DNA of 64,000 nt, taken from positions 1-64,000 of the forward strand of contig NZ_CANLRG010000011.1 of NCBI RefSeq assembly GCF_947493565.1, given 5' to 3'. This DNA comes from an uncultured Lutibacter sp. Its GTDB lineage: Bacteria > Bacteroidota > Bacteroidia > Flavobacteriales > Flavobacteriaceae. A program made the translations under genes and the position numbers. The notes beneath the pieces are model-generated. The model worked only from the letters and a program-made list of their open reading frames with translations, did no database searches and was not told the origin of the DNA. Of this stretch, positions 37,959 to 46,378 are shown piece after piece. How positions within the stretch are numbered: position 1 is the stretch's first letter; each line of letters starts with the position of its first letter.

Positions 37959-38669
37959 ATGGATTTTTTACAATCACTTATTGAAAATTACAATATACCA
38001 ATTATTTCTGCTTTAGCCCTTGGGTTAATGACAGCAATTAGTCCTTGCCCTTTAGCAACAAATATTACCGCTACAGCATATATTTCAAAAAATATTTCAA
38101 GCAAAAAAAAAGTATTTTTAAGTGGAATTTTATATTCTTTTGGTAGAGCATTTAGCTATACCATTATTGGATTAATTTTATTTTTTGGAGCTAGTAAATA
38201 TCATGTGGCACGTTTTTTTAGTCAAAATGGAGAAAAATATTTAGGGCCTTTGTTAATTATTATTGGGCTAATCATGCTAAATATAATTCGATTAAAAATT
38301 TTAAACAAAGTCAATTTTACTGAAAAATTATCTGAAAAATTTACAAACAAAGGACTGTTAGGCTCTTTTGTAATAGGTGCAATTTTTGCTTTAGCATTTT
38401 GCCCTTACAGTGGTGCGTTATATTTTGGAATATTAATTCCAATGACTATTACAAATATTGATGGATTATACTTACCTATTATTTTTGCATTAGGTACAGG
38501 GTTACCAGTTATAATATTTACATATTTATTAGCTTTTACGGCAAATAAAATAGGGCTTTTTTATACTAGAATTACAAAAATCGAAAAATTTATAAGAATA
38601 ACAGCTGGAATAATTTTTATGATTACAGGAGTTTACTATGTATTAATTTTTGCAGAAATAATAGCTTAA
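37959..38669 (+). CDS. CcdA/DsbD-like membrane protein, ArsG-like
   Basis: 236 residues with six membrane helices, DsbD/CcdA superfamily. The two redox cysteines of CcdA are present, Cys30 in ISPCPLATNI and Cys148 in LAFCPYSGALYFG. The family is recalled as the ArsG type, described as an aromatic arsenical efflux permease. The retained cysteine pair instead allows electron transfer from a cytosolic thioredoxin to the exported CxxC protein encoded upstream. The stop overlaps the end of the convergent decarboxylase gene by 4 bases and closes the island. Confidence 0.85.
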   Translation: MDFLQSLIENYNIPIISALALGLMTAISPCPLATNITATAYISKNISSKKKVFLSGILYSFGRAFSYTIIGLILFFGASKYHVARFFSQNGEKYLGPLLIIIGLIMLNIIRLKILNKVNFTEKLSEKFTNKGLLGSFVIGAIFALAFCPYSGALYFGILIPMTITNIDGLYLPIIFALGTGLPVIIFTYLLAFTANKIGLFYTRITKIEKFIRITAGIIFMITGVYYVLIFAEIIA

Positions 38670-39898
38670 TTGATGCTCTTTAATTCTTCAACAAATTTTA
38701 ATAAATCGTCAATTTCAACATGGTCCATCATAATTACTTTATACCAATTGTTATTTCCTTCATGCGTTTGAGGCACTAAACCAAATTTTTGAGCTAATTT
38801 AGAAGGAACATATTCAGATTTTAGCGTAACTATGTTCATAAATGGATCTCTAAAATATTCAATATCTAAATCATCTAGTTGTTTGCAGAACCATTCGGTA
38901 CGTAGTAAAAGCGTATTTATTTTTTCGAACCACCCATAATACCCATAACTAAATAAAATCATCCAAACAGCTATAGCATTTGCTCCAGAACGACTTCCAA
39001 CAATGGTTAAATCCATCCCATCAACATATTGAGCTTCTTTAGTTAAAACATTTTCAATTAATCCTTTTCTACATAAGAATACCCCAGTTCCATAAGGAGC
39101 TTGTAGCATTTTATGAGCATCAATTGTTATAGACGATACATTTGGATTTTGAAAGTTAATAGTAGAATTTTTATTTGATATTGGATAAATAAATCCTCCA
39201 AAAGCTCCATCAACATGTATTTTAAACGTAACCTTATGTTTATTTAAAATTTTTGCATACGTATCTGGATTATCTACGGATCCAAACATTGTTGTAGCCA
39301 TATTTGAAATTACCATAAAGTATTTTTTTCCTTTAGTAATTAAATCAGCCACAATAGCATCTAGTTCATCAACTAAGATTTCTCTTGAATTAAAATCAAC
39401 AGGTATTTGAACATTGTCAACGCTTAATAAATTAGAGCCTTTATTAACAGAATAATGTGTGTCTTTGGTAGATAAAATCACCATTTCATCTAAAGTAGCA
39501 TTGTATTCTTTTTTATATAAATTTCTGTAAATCCAAAGAGCTTGTATATTAGCTTCAGTTCCTCCTGTAGCAATATAACCATCATACTCATTTTCTTCAG
39601 CTTTGAAAATATCTTCAGCTAGAACCTTTACGACTTCTTTTTCCAACTCTTGAGAGCCTTTAAAAGCAGGTTCAGATTTTCCTAACGTATGGCAGCCAAT
39701 ATTATTTGGGTTAGCAATAAACGATTTTAACAAGGGAGAATCATTTAAAAAAGCCCCACTAGTATTAAATACATTTTCATCTAATTTTGAAACAGGATAT
39801 CCTAAGTGCTTACTATTTTGAAAATCTATGGTTGAAGCTAAAGCTTCATCAATTCTTTTAATTAATTGTTCCTTTGAATATTTTTTCCAGTATTTCAT
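38666..39898 (-). CDS. Group II PLP-dependent amino acid decarboxylase
   Basis: 410 residues. The PLP lysine is Lys263 in ITIDAHKMLQAPYGTG. The cofactor pyridine Asp is Asp230 in VDGAFGG, and the phosphate site is GYIATGGTEAN. The fold matches aspartate/glutamate/histidine/tyrosine decarboxylases of the pyridoxal-dependent group II. The substrate cannot be read; aspartate (for beta-alanine, hence coenzyme A) is possible. It is convergent with the ars island and ends inside the ArsG-like gene. Confidence 0.9.
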   Translation of the reverse strand: MKYWKKYSKEQLIKRIDEALASTIDFQNSKHLGYPVSKLDENVFNTSGAFLNDSPLLKSFIANPNNIGCHTLGKSEPAFKGSQELEKEVVKVLAEDIFKAEENEYDGYIATGGTEANIQALWIYRNLYKKEYNATLDEMVILSTKDTHYSVNKGSNLLSVDNVQIPVDFNSREILVDELDAIVADLITKGKKYFMVISNMATTMFGSVDNPDTYAKILNKHKVTFKIHVDGAFGGFIYPISNKNSTINFQNPNVSSITIDAHKMLQAPYGTGVFLCRKGLIENVLTKEAQYVDGMDLTIVGSRSGANAIAVWMILFSYGYYGWFEKINTLLLRTEWFCKQLDDLDIEYFRDPFMNIVTLKSEYVPSKLAQKFGLVPQTHEGNNNWYKVIMMDHVEIDDLLKFVEELKSIN

Positions 39899-40068
39899 TC
39901 GTTTACAGTTTATATATTATTTAAAAAAAGCTTAGTAAATTATAGTTTTTTAAATTTTTCGCAAAAATAAGCTTTTTTTATTAGTAAAAGCTTTTTCAAT
40001 TTAAGCTTTTAAATAAAAATTAATTTCAATAAAAAATAGTATTTTTAAATTTCAAATTACACATATTT

Positions 40069-41862
40069 TTGGATTTAGATATTCTCATAAAAACATTACC
40101 AAATCAACCAGGTGTTTATCAGTATTATGATAAGAATGGCACAATTTTATATATAGGAAAAGCTAAAAATTTAAAAAAAAGAGTTGCTTCTTATTTTACA
40201 AAAAATCACGAGTACGGAAAAACAAAAGTATTGGTAAAAAAAATTGCCGATATCAAACATATTGTTGTTAATACTGAAACAGATGCATTATTATTAGAAA
40301 ACAATTTAATAAAAAAATACCAACCTCGTTACAATGTAATGTTGAAGGATGATAAAACCTACCCTTGGATTTGCATTAAAAAAGAGCGTTTTCCTAGAGT
40401 TTTTTTAACGCGAAATGTTATTAAAGATGGTTCAGAATATTACGGTCCTTATACTTCAGTAAGAACTGCAAAGGCTTTATTAGATTTAATTAAAGAATTG
40501 TACCATTTGAGGTCTTGTAATTTTGATTTGAGTGAAAAAAATATACAAGATCAAAAGTATAAAGTGTGTTTAGATTATCATATTGGTAACTGTAAAGGGC
40601 CTTGTGAAGGTTACCAAACGGAAGAAAATTATAACAACGATATTGTTGCTATTAGAAATATAATTAAAGGAAACTTTAAAGATTCTTTAAAATCTTTTCA
40701 AGATTTGATGTTACATTTTGCAGCAGAAATGGAATTTGAAGAAGCTCAAAAAATTAAAGAAAAAATTGACTTATTAGCTAATTATCAAGCAAAATCAACA
40801 GTAGTTAATCCTTCAATAACTAATGTTGATGTTTTCTCTATTGTTTCAGATGAAAGTTATAGCTATGTAAATTTTTTCAAAATTTCAAACGGAGCTATTA
40901 TTCAATCACATACTACAGAAATAAAGAAAAAATTAAACGAAACAGATAAGGAATTATTAGAATTAGCAATTTTTGAAATTAGACAGCGTTTTAACTCTCA
41001 ATCAGTAGAAATTTACGTGCCATTTAAAGTAGATTTAGGCGAAAACATAAAAGTAACCATCCCTAAACTTGGAGATAAAAAGCGAATTGTAGAGTTGAGT
41101 TTAAGAAATGCAAAATATTATAGGCAAGAGCGTTTTAAACAAATTAAAATTGTGGATCCGGATAGACATGTGAATCGTTTAATGGCGCAAATGAAAAAAG
41201 ATCTGCGTTTAAGTGAAGAACCACGCCATATAGAATGTTTTGATAATTCTAACATACAAGGTACCAACCCAGTTGCGGCTTGTGTAGTTTTCAAAGATGG
41301 AAAACCAAGTAAAAATGAATATCGACATTTTAATATTAAAACAGTAGATGGTCCAGACGATTTTGCATCTATGGAAGAAGTAGTTTTTAGACGTTACAAA
41401 CGTTTGCAAGATGAAGGTGAAAAACTGCCACAATTAATTGTAATTGATGGAGGCAAAGGACAATTGTCTTCTGCATTAAAAAGTTTAGATATTTTGGGGC
41501 TAAGAAATAAAATTGCAATCATTGGTATTGCTAAACGGTTAGAAGAAATCTATTATCCGGAAGATCCAATTCCGTTGTATTTAGATAAAAAGTCGGAAAG
41601 TTTAAAAATAATTCAGCAATTAAGAAATGAAGCCCATAGGTTTGGAATTACCCATCATAGAAATAAAAGAAGCAAAAGTGCAATAACTAATGAATTAGAA
41701 AATATTACTGGTATTGGTAAACAAACAGTTGTATCTTTATTAAGACATTTTAGATCTGTAAAAAGAGTTAGTTTAGCTTCTTTTGAAGAGTTGGAAAGCA
41801 TTATAGGAAAAGCTAAAGCAGAAAAAATAATCACATATTATAAACAAAAACAATCAAAGTGA
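40069..41862 (+). CDS. uvrC: Excinuclease ABC subunit C
   Basis: 597 residues. A GIY-YIG domain at the start (GVYQYYDKNGTILYIGKAKNLKKRV), a UvrB-binding UVR segment (about 195-240, EFEEAQKIKEKI), an RNase H-like domain (CFDNSNIQGTNPVAACVVF and VIDGGKGQLSSA) and a C-terminal helix-hairpin-helix (LENITGIGKQTVVSLLRHF) are all intact. It makes the dual incision in nucleotide excision repair. The only usable start is TTG at 40069, which falls inside a TATTTTTG match (40064-40071); if that is the -7 box the real start is uncertain. The GTG of the next gene overlaps the uvrC stop. Confidence 0.95.
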   Translation: MDLDILIKTLPNQPGVYQYYDKNGTILYIGKAKNLKKRVASYFTKNHEYGKTKVLVKKIADIKHIVVNTETDALLLENNLIKKYQPRYNVMLKDDKTYPWICIKKERFPRVFLTRNVIKDGSEYYGPYTSVRTAKALLDLIKELYHLRSCNFDLSEKNIQDQKYKVCLDYHIGNCKGPCEGYQTEENYNNDIVAIRNIIKGNFKDSLKSFQDLMLHFAAEMEFEEAQKIKEKIDLLANYQAKSTVVNPSITNVDVFSIVSDESYSYVNFFKISNGAIIQSHTTEIKKKLNETDKELLELAIFEIRQRFNSQSVEIYVPFKVDLGENIKVTIPKLGDKKRIVELSLRNAKYYRQERFKQIKIVDPDRHVNRLMAQMKKDLRLSEEPRHIECFDNSNIQGTNPVAACVVFKDGKPSKNEYRHFNIKTVDGPDDFASMEEVVFRRYKRLQDEGEKLPQLIVIDGGKGQLSSALKSLDILGLRNKIAIIGIAKRLEEIYYPEDPIPLYLDKKSESLKIIQQLRNEAHRFGITHHRNKRSKSAITNELENITGIGKQTVVSLLRHFRSVKRVSLASFEELESIIGKAKAEKIITYYKQKQSK

Positions 41863-44078
41863 AAAAAATAATAATTTTAACTTTTCTTTTAATTGTTTCT
41901 GTTGGTTTTTCACAAGAAATTTCCAAACAGAAGAAAGATGTTAAAGTTGGACTAGTACTAAGTGGGGGTGGAGCCAAAGGATTTGCCCATGTTTCTGTCC
42001 TAAAAGTGCTAGAAGAAGCTGGGGTGAGAGTAGATTATATTGGAGGAACAAGCATGGGAGCTATTATTGGAGCCTTATATGCCTCGGGTTACAATGCTAC
42101 ACAACTTGATTCTATCATAAGAAGTATTGATTTTGAAAAAATACTCTCTGATGATTTACCTCGAAAATCAAAACCTTTTTATGAAAAAGAGATTGGCGAA
42201 AAATACGCCCTTACATTACCTATTATAAATAAAAAAATAGGCATTCCAAGAGCCTTAACAGGAGGGCAAAATGTTTTAAACTTATTAACTCAATTAACAC
42301 AACATGTAAATAATATTAATGATTTTAGTAAATTACCAATACCTTTTTTATGCATAGCTACTAACCTAGAAACTGGAAATCAAGAAATACTTAAATCTGG
42401 ATTTTTACCAGAAGCAGTTAGAGCCAGTGGCTCATTTCCAACCTTACTAACACCAGTAGAAATCGATGGAAAATTATTGACAGATGGAGGAATTGTAAAC
42501 AATTTTCCAGTTGATGAAGTAATTGATATGGGTGCAGATATTATTATTGGAGTAGATATTCAAAGCGGTTTAAACTCTAAAAATGAGCTGGATTCTGCAG
42601 TCAAAATTTTAAATCAAATTGTAGGCTTTCAAATGTACAATACCTTAAATTCAAAACATAAAAAAGTGGATTTAATTATTAAACCTAATATGGAAGAGTA
42701 TAATGTAGTTTCATTTGATAAAGTGAACGAAATTATGGAGGAAGGTGAAAGAACGGCTCGTGAAAAATATAGTGAATTTTTAGATATTAGTAAAAGTCAG
42801 TTAAGCGCTCAAACTCAAAAAGTAAATACAAAACAAATCCAACAATTACATATAGAAAAAATTGAAATTGAAGGAAATAAAAACTATACAAGAGCTTATA
42901 TTTTAGGAAAACTTAATTTAAGAAAAAGAGATACAACTAGTTATAAAAAATTAATTGAAAGTATTAATAATTTAACTTCAACAGGAAATTTTGAAAATAT
43001 TCAATATAGAATTGTTGATGGTGACCATGGTAGTATTGTAAAATTTAAAGTTAAAGAAAATAGAATCTCAAATTTTTTAAAATTAGGAGTGCATTTTGAT
43101 GATTTATACAAAACAGGAATTATTCTTAATTCAACAGCCAAACATATTTTTTATAAGAATGACGTTGTTTCAGCAGATTTAATTTTGGGAGATAATGTGC
43201 GTTATAATTTCGATTATTTTGTAGACAATGGTTTTTATACCAGTTTTGGGCTGAAATCTAGATATAGTAGCTTTAATTCAAATGTAAAATTTGATGAAGC
43301 CAATGTTAATAAAATTAATTTAGTATATGAAGATTTTACAAATCAGTTATATTTTCAAACCGTATTTAGTAGAAAATTTGCTATTGGAATTGGAGGAGAG
43401 TATAAAAGAATAAAAGCATTTACTGAAACAATAACATCACTAGAAAATAATATTTTTGCTGAAAATAAAGGGAGATTGTATTTTGACAGATCAAATTATT
43501 TTAACCTATTCTCTTATTTAAAAATAGATACGTATAACAAAAATTATTTTCAAAAGAAAGGAGCATATTTAAATACTGAATTTAAATGGTATGGAAGTTC
43601 TTCGGATTATAATAATGATTTTTCCTCCTTTTTTCAATTAAAAGGAAAAATTGGTTTGGCACATACATTTTTTAATAAATTAACTGCCCATTTTCAATCT
43701 GAAGCAGGTATCACAATTGGAAGCAATGGGAATAGAGCTCTAGACTATAATTTAGGAGGTTATGGTGAAAATTATATAAATAATTTCATTCCTTTTTATG
43801 GGTACGATTTGGCTCAATTAAATGAAAATTCATTTTTAAAATCAAGTATGACTTTTAGGTATGAATTTTTACCAAAAAATTATTTATCAACAACTGCAAA
43901 TTATGCCAGAGTTGAAAAAGATATTTTTAATGAAGGAAGAATTTTTGAGAATACAAAATCTGGATATATGGTAGGTTATGGTTTGGATACTTTTATAGGC
44001 CCTGTAGAAATAAATTATGCTTGGTCACCAGACCATAATGAAAAATATTGGTATTTTAATGTTGGGTTTTGGTTTTAA
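41859..44078 (+). CDS. PlpD-like patatin fused to POTRA and outer-membrane barrel
   Basis: 739 residues starting at GTG overlapping the uvrC stop. A signal peptide (1-19, ending GFSQ) is followed by a patatin domain (about 28-220) with SGGGAKG, GTSMG (Ser65) and TDGG (Asp209). A POTRA-like unit (about 325-400, LHIEKIEIEGNKNYTRAYIL) and a 16-strand-type Omp85 barrel ending FNVGFWF with terminal Phe complete it. This is the type Vd autotransporter plan, giving a phospholipase linked to the cell surface or outer-membrane lipid. It is co-transcribed with uvrC although unrelated in function. Confidence 0.93.
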   Translation: MKKIIILTFLLIVSVGFSQEISKQKKDVKVGLVLSGGGAKGFAHVSVLKVLEEAGVRVDYIGGTSMGAIIGALYASGYNATQLDSIIRSIDFEKILSDDLPRKSKPFYEKEIGEKYALTLPIINKKIGIPRALTGGQNVLNLLTQLTQHVNNINDFSKLPIPFLCIATNLETGNQEILKSGFLPEAVRASGSFPTLLTPVEIDGKLLTDGGIVNNFPVDEVIDMGADIIIGVDIQSGLNSKNELDSAVKILNQIVGFQMYNTLNSKHKKVDLIIKPNMEEYNVVSFDKVNEIMEEGERTAREKYSEFLDISKSQLSAQTQKVNTKQIQQLHIEKIEIEGNKNYTRAYILGKLNLRKRDTTSYKKLIESINNLTSTGNFENIQYRIVDGDHGSIVKFKVKENRISNFLKLGVHFDDLYKTGIILNSTAKHIFYKNDVVSADLILGDNVRYNFDYFVDNGFYTSFGLKSRYSSFNSNVKFDEANVNKINLVYEDFTNQLYFQTVFSRKFAIGIGGEYKRIKAFTETITSLENNIFAENKGRLYFDRSNYFNLFSYLKIDTYNKNYFQKKGAYLNTEFKWYGSSSDYNNDFSSFFQLKGKIGLAHTFFNKLTAHFQSEAGITIGSNGNRALDYNLGGYGENYINNFIPFYGYDLAQLNENSFLKSSMTFRYEFLPKNYLSTTANYARVEKDIFNEGRIFENTKSGYMVGYGLDTFIGPVEINYAWSPDHNEKYWYFNVGFWF

Positions 44079-44083
44079 CTTGT

Positions 44084-44116
44084 AAAAAAAGTCCTGCGTT
44101 TATAGCAGGACTTTTT
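44084..44116. terminator. Bidirectional terminator between the patatin-barrel and rng genes
   Basis: AAAAAAAGTCCTGC pairs with GCAGGACTTTTTT, with T-runs on both strands. It serves the convergent plus and minus transcripts. Confidence 0.9.
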
Positions 44117-44132
44117 TGATATTGTGAATGCC

Positions 44133-45683
44133 TTATTCAATAATTTCACCATTATTATTAGTGAAATTGTATTTTAAATATTGGTAAGCATCTCTAGGTA
44201 AAATTTTGATCCACTTTTTATATTTCATAAACCATCTTTGTTGTATAGATGGTATTCCTTGTTTTAGATATGCAGCAATAAAAGGATGTACATTTAATAG
44301 TATCTTTTGATGCTTTTTTGAAGAAATAATTTTATCAAGCCCAATTTCAATTTTATCTAACAAAACAATTGGAGCTTCTACTTCACCTTTACCACTTGGA
44401 TTGGATTCTTGTGTTTTTATAACCAATTCTGGTCGTACTCTTTGTCTTGTTATTTGAACTAGTCCAAATTTACTTGGTGGTAATATTTTGTGTTTTGTTC
44501 TATCAAATGCCATTTCAGCTTTTAAATGATCATAGAGTTTTTGTCTATGTTCAGCTGTATGCATATCAATAAAATCAACAACTATAATTCCTCCCATATC
44601 TCTTAATTGTAATTGGCGAGCAATTTCTGATGCTGCAATTAAATTAACTTCCAAAGCTGTATCTGCTTGAGAAGTAGCCTTGTTTGAACGGTTTCCGCTG
44701 TTTACATCTATTACGTGTAATGCTTCAGTATGTTCAATTACTAAATAAGCTCCTTTACTCATAGAAACTGTTTTGCCAAATGATGTTTTTATTTGACGTT
44801 CAATTCCATACTTTTCAAAAATTGGAAGCTTTGAGTTATATAAACTTACAATAGCCTCTTTGTTAGGAGCTATTTCTTGTAAGTATTCTTTAATTTCTAA
44901 AAACAGGGTTTCGTCATTGGTAACAATACTTGTAAAAGAATCGTTAAACAGATCTCGTAGAATTGAGGATGCTCTGTTTAATTCACTTAGTACTTTTACG
45001 GGTGTTTGTTGTGTTTTTACGCTTCGTATTTTTTTACACATAACTACCCATCTTTCTAAAGAATTTTGTAAATCTTTATCTAAATCTGCCACTTTTTTGT
45101 TTTCAGCAACAGTTCTTACAATAACTCCAAAACCTTTAGGTTTAATGCTTTTAATTAGTCTTTTTAATCGTTCTTTTTCTTCAGGATCCATTATTTTTTG
45201 TGATACGGAAACACGATCAGAAAAAGGAACTAAAACTAAATATCTACCAGCAATTGAAATTTCAGAACTCATACGAGGTCCTTTGGTAGAAATAGGCTCT
45301 TTTACAATTTGTACTAATAAATTTTGACCTGATTTTAAGGTATCAACTATACTTCCATTTTTATCAATGTCTTTTTCTAGTTGAAAGTTTTTTAAAGTGT
45401 AATCTTTAATTTTACCTGTGCTAACACCTTTTATAAATTTATTTAAAGATTTTAATTGTGCTCCTAAATCATGATAATGTAAAAAACCATCTTTTTCGTA
45501 ACCTACATTAACAAATGAGGCGTTTAATCCAGATAGTACTTTTCCAATTTTTGCTAAAAAAATATCTCCAACGGAGAATTTGTTACCCGTTGTTTCATTA
45601 TTTAAGGCAGTTAATCTACCATCTTTTAATAAGGCAAAATCAATATCAGAGGAGGTTGATCTTATAATTAATTCTGTTTTCAC
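44133..45683 (-). CDS. rng: Ribonuclease E/G family endoribonuclease
   Basis: 516 residues. An S1-type RNA-binding region near the N-terminus (about 35-110, with a lysine-rich insert) leads to the catalytic DNase I-like domain. The magnesium aspartates are Asp326 in VIDVNSG and Asp370 in VVDFIDM. It is close to RNase G in length and lacks the long disordered tail of RNase E. The start is a GTG at 45683. The leader upstream contains two inverted repeats, so autoregulation through its own RNA is possible. Confidence 0.94.
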   Translation of the reverse strand: MKTELIIRSTSSDIDFALLKDGRLTALNNETTGNKFSVGDIFLAKIGKVLSGLNASFVNVGYEKDGFLHYHDLGAQLKSLNKFIKGVSTGKIKDYTLKNFQLEKDIDKNGSIVDTLKSGQNLLVQIVKEPISTKGPRMSSEISIAGRYLVLVPFSDRVSVSQKIMDPEEKERLKRLIKSIKPKGFGVIVRTVAENKKVADLDKDLQNSLERWVVMCKKIRSVKTQQTPVKVLSELNRASSILRDLFNDSFTSIVTNDETLFLEIKEYLQEIAPNKEAIVSLYNSKLPIFEKYGIERQIKTSFGKTVSMSKGAYLVIEHTEALHVIDVNSGNRSNKATSQADTALEVNLIAASEIARQLQLRDMGGIIVVDFIDMHTAEHRQKLYDHLKAEMAFDRTKHKILPPSKFGLVQITRQRVRPELVIKTQESNPSGKGEVEAPIVLLDKIEIGLDKIISSKKHQKILLNVHPFIAAYLKQGIPSIQQRWFMKYKKWIKILPRDAYQYLKYNFTNNNGEIIE

Positions 45684-45699
45684 TCTGTATTGGTTTTAT

Positions 45700-45780
45700 G
45701 TTCAAATATTTAAATTTGAACTATTTATAATAAGTTTGTACAGGAAAATACCCAACAATATTTGCGTATAAGCAAATATT
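45700..45780 (-). promoter_or_regulatory. rng leader with two inverted repeats
   Basis: GTTCAAAT pairs with ATTTGAAC (45700-45707 and 45714-45721). AATATTTGC pairs with GCAAATATT (45757-45765 and 45772-45780, 6-base loop). Neither has a T-tract that would make a terminator. They lie in the untranslated region between the basic-protein gene and rng. Confidence 0.4.
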
Positions 45781-45806
45781 TATTTCAATGAACTTTTAAA
45801 ATTTAA

Positions 45807-45835
45807 AGAAAAAGTAAGCTCAGCTTACTTTTTCT
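45807..45835 (-). terminator. Terminator overlapping the end of the basic-protein gene
   Basis: A perfect 29-base palindrome with arms AGAAAAAGTAAGCT and AGCTTACTTTTTCT around one base. The stop codon of the 30-residue gene (45825-45827) is inside it. Downstream on the minus strand is T-rich. Confidence 0.8.
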
Positions 45836-45917
45836 TTTTATGTCTATTAGCTCTAGCTCTTTTTTTACGTTTGTGCGTAGAGATTTTAGCTCTTTTTCTT
45901 TTTTTACCACTTGGCAT
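45825..45917 (-). CDS. Very basic 30-residue protein, probable ribosome-associated
   Basis: The frame reads MPSGKKRKRAKISTHKRKK and ends RARANRHKKKK, with 18 Lys/Arg in 30 residues and no acidic residue. I recall short proteins of this composition conserved next to HU or rng genes in Flavobacteriaceae, some linked to the ribosome, but cannot name this one with certainty. It lies 38 bases after the HU stop and is closed by its own terminator, so it is probably read with HU. Charge and place support a nucleic-acid or ribosome role. Confidence 0.7.
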   Translation of the reverse strand: MPSGKKRKRAKISTHKRKKRARANRHKKKK

Positions 45918-45955
45918 AATAAAATGTTATTTATGTTAATAAATTGTTTGTTACC

Positions 45956-46246
45956 TTACTCAACAATTACCTTACTTTTTACACCTTCAACAAAAACTTT
46001 TGCTGGTTTAAATGCAGGTATGTTGTGAGCTGGTATTTTAATTGTTGTATTTTTTGAAATGTTTCTTCCAGTTTTTTCAGCTCTAGTTTTAATGATAAAA
46101 CTTCCAAAACCTCTTAAATAAACATTATCTCCTTTTTCTAAAGAATCTTTTACCTCTTCCATAAACGCTTCAACAGTTGCTAAAACATCTGCTTTTTCTA
46201 TTCCAGATTTATCCGAAATATTCGATACGATTTCTGCTTTCGTCAT
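45956..46246 (-). CDS. HU-family DNA-binding protein
   Basis: 96 residues, the normal HU length. It shows the HU signature: MTKAEIVSNISDKSGIEKADV at the start, GDNVYLRGFGSFIIKTRAEKTGRN across the beta-arm, and IPAFKPAKVF at the end. It bends and compacts DNA as a homodimer. The reading frame runs up to 46315, but the ATG at 46246 gives the family N-terminus, and the promoter (46287-46316) overlaps the upstream part. A consensus promoter suggests strong expression. Confidence 0.95.
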   Translation of the reverse strand: MTKAEIVSNISDKSGIEKADVLATVEAFMEEVKDSLEKGDNVYLRGFGSFIIKTRAEKTGRNISKNTTIKIPAHNIPAFKPAKVFVEGVKSKVIVE

Positions 46247-46286
46247 TTTTATTATAGTTAAATATGTTATTATAAAATTAAGACGG

Positions 46287-46316
46287 CAAATATAGGATAT
46301 ATTAATCAAAATCAAA
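46287..46316 (-). promoter_or_regulatory. HU promoter with both -33 and -7 boxes
   Basis: Read on the minus strand, TTTG (46313-46316), 18 bases, TATATTTG (46287-46294). This is close to the full Bacteroidetes consensus TTTG-N19-TAnnTTTG. Confidence 0.75.
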
Positions 46317-46378
46317 AAGTTAATTCATTAAAATTTAATCGATTAAATCATGTAATATTGTGTTTTCAAATAAAAAGA

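Noticed and set aside
33898-38669. Arsenic island as a transposon or integrated element
   Set aside because: No transposase, integrase, flanking direct repeat or target duplication is visible, and base composition looks like the neighbours.
40064-40071. TATTTTTG at the uvrC start as a firm promoter
   Set aside because: It includes the TTG that is the only plausible start codon, so either the match is chance or the start is misplaced; not called as a feature.
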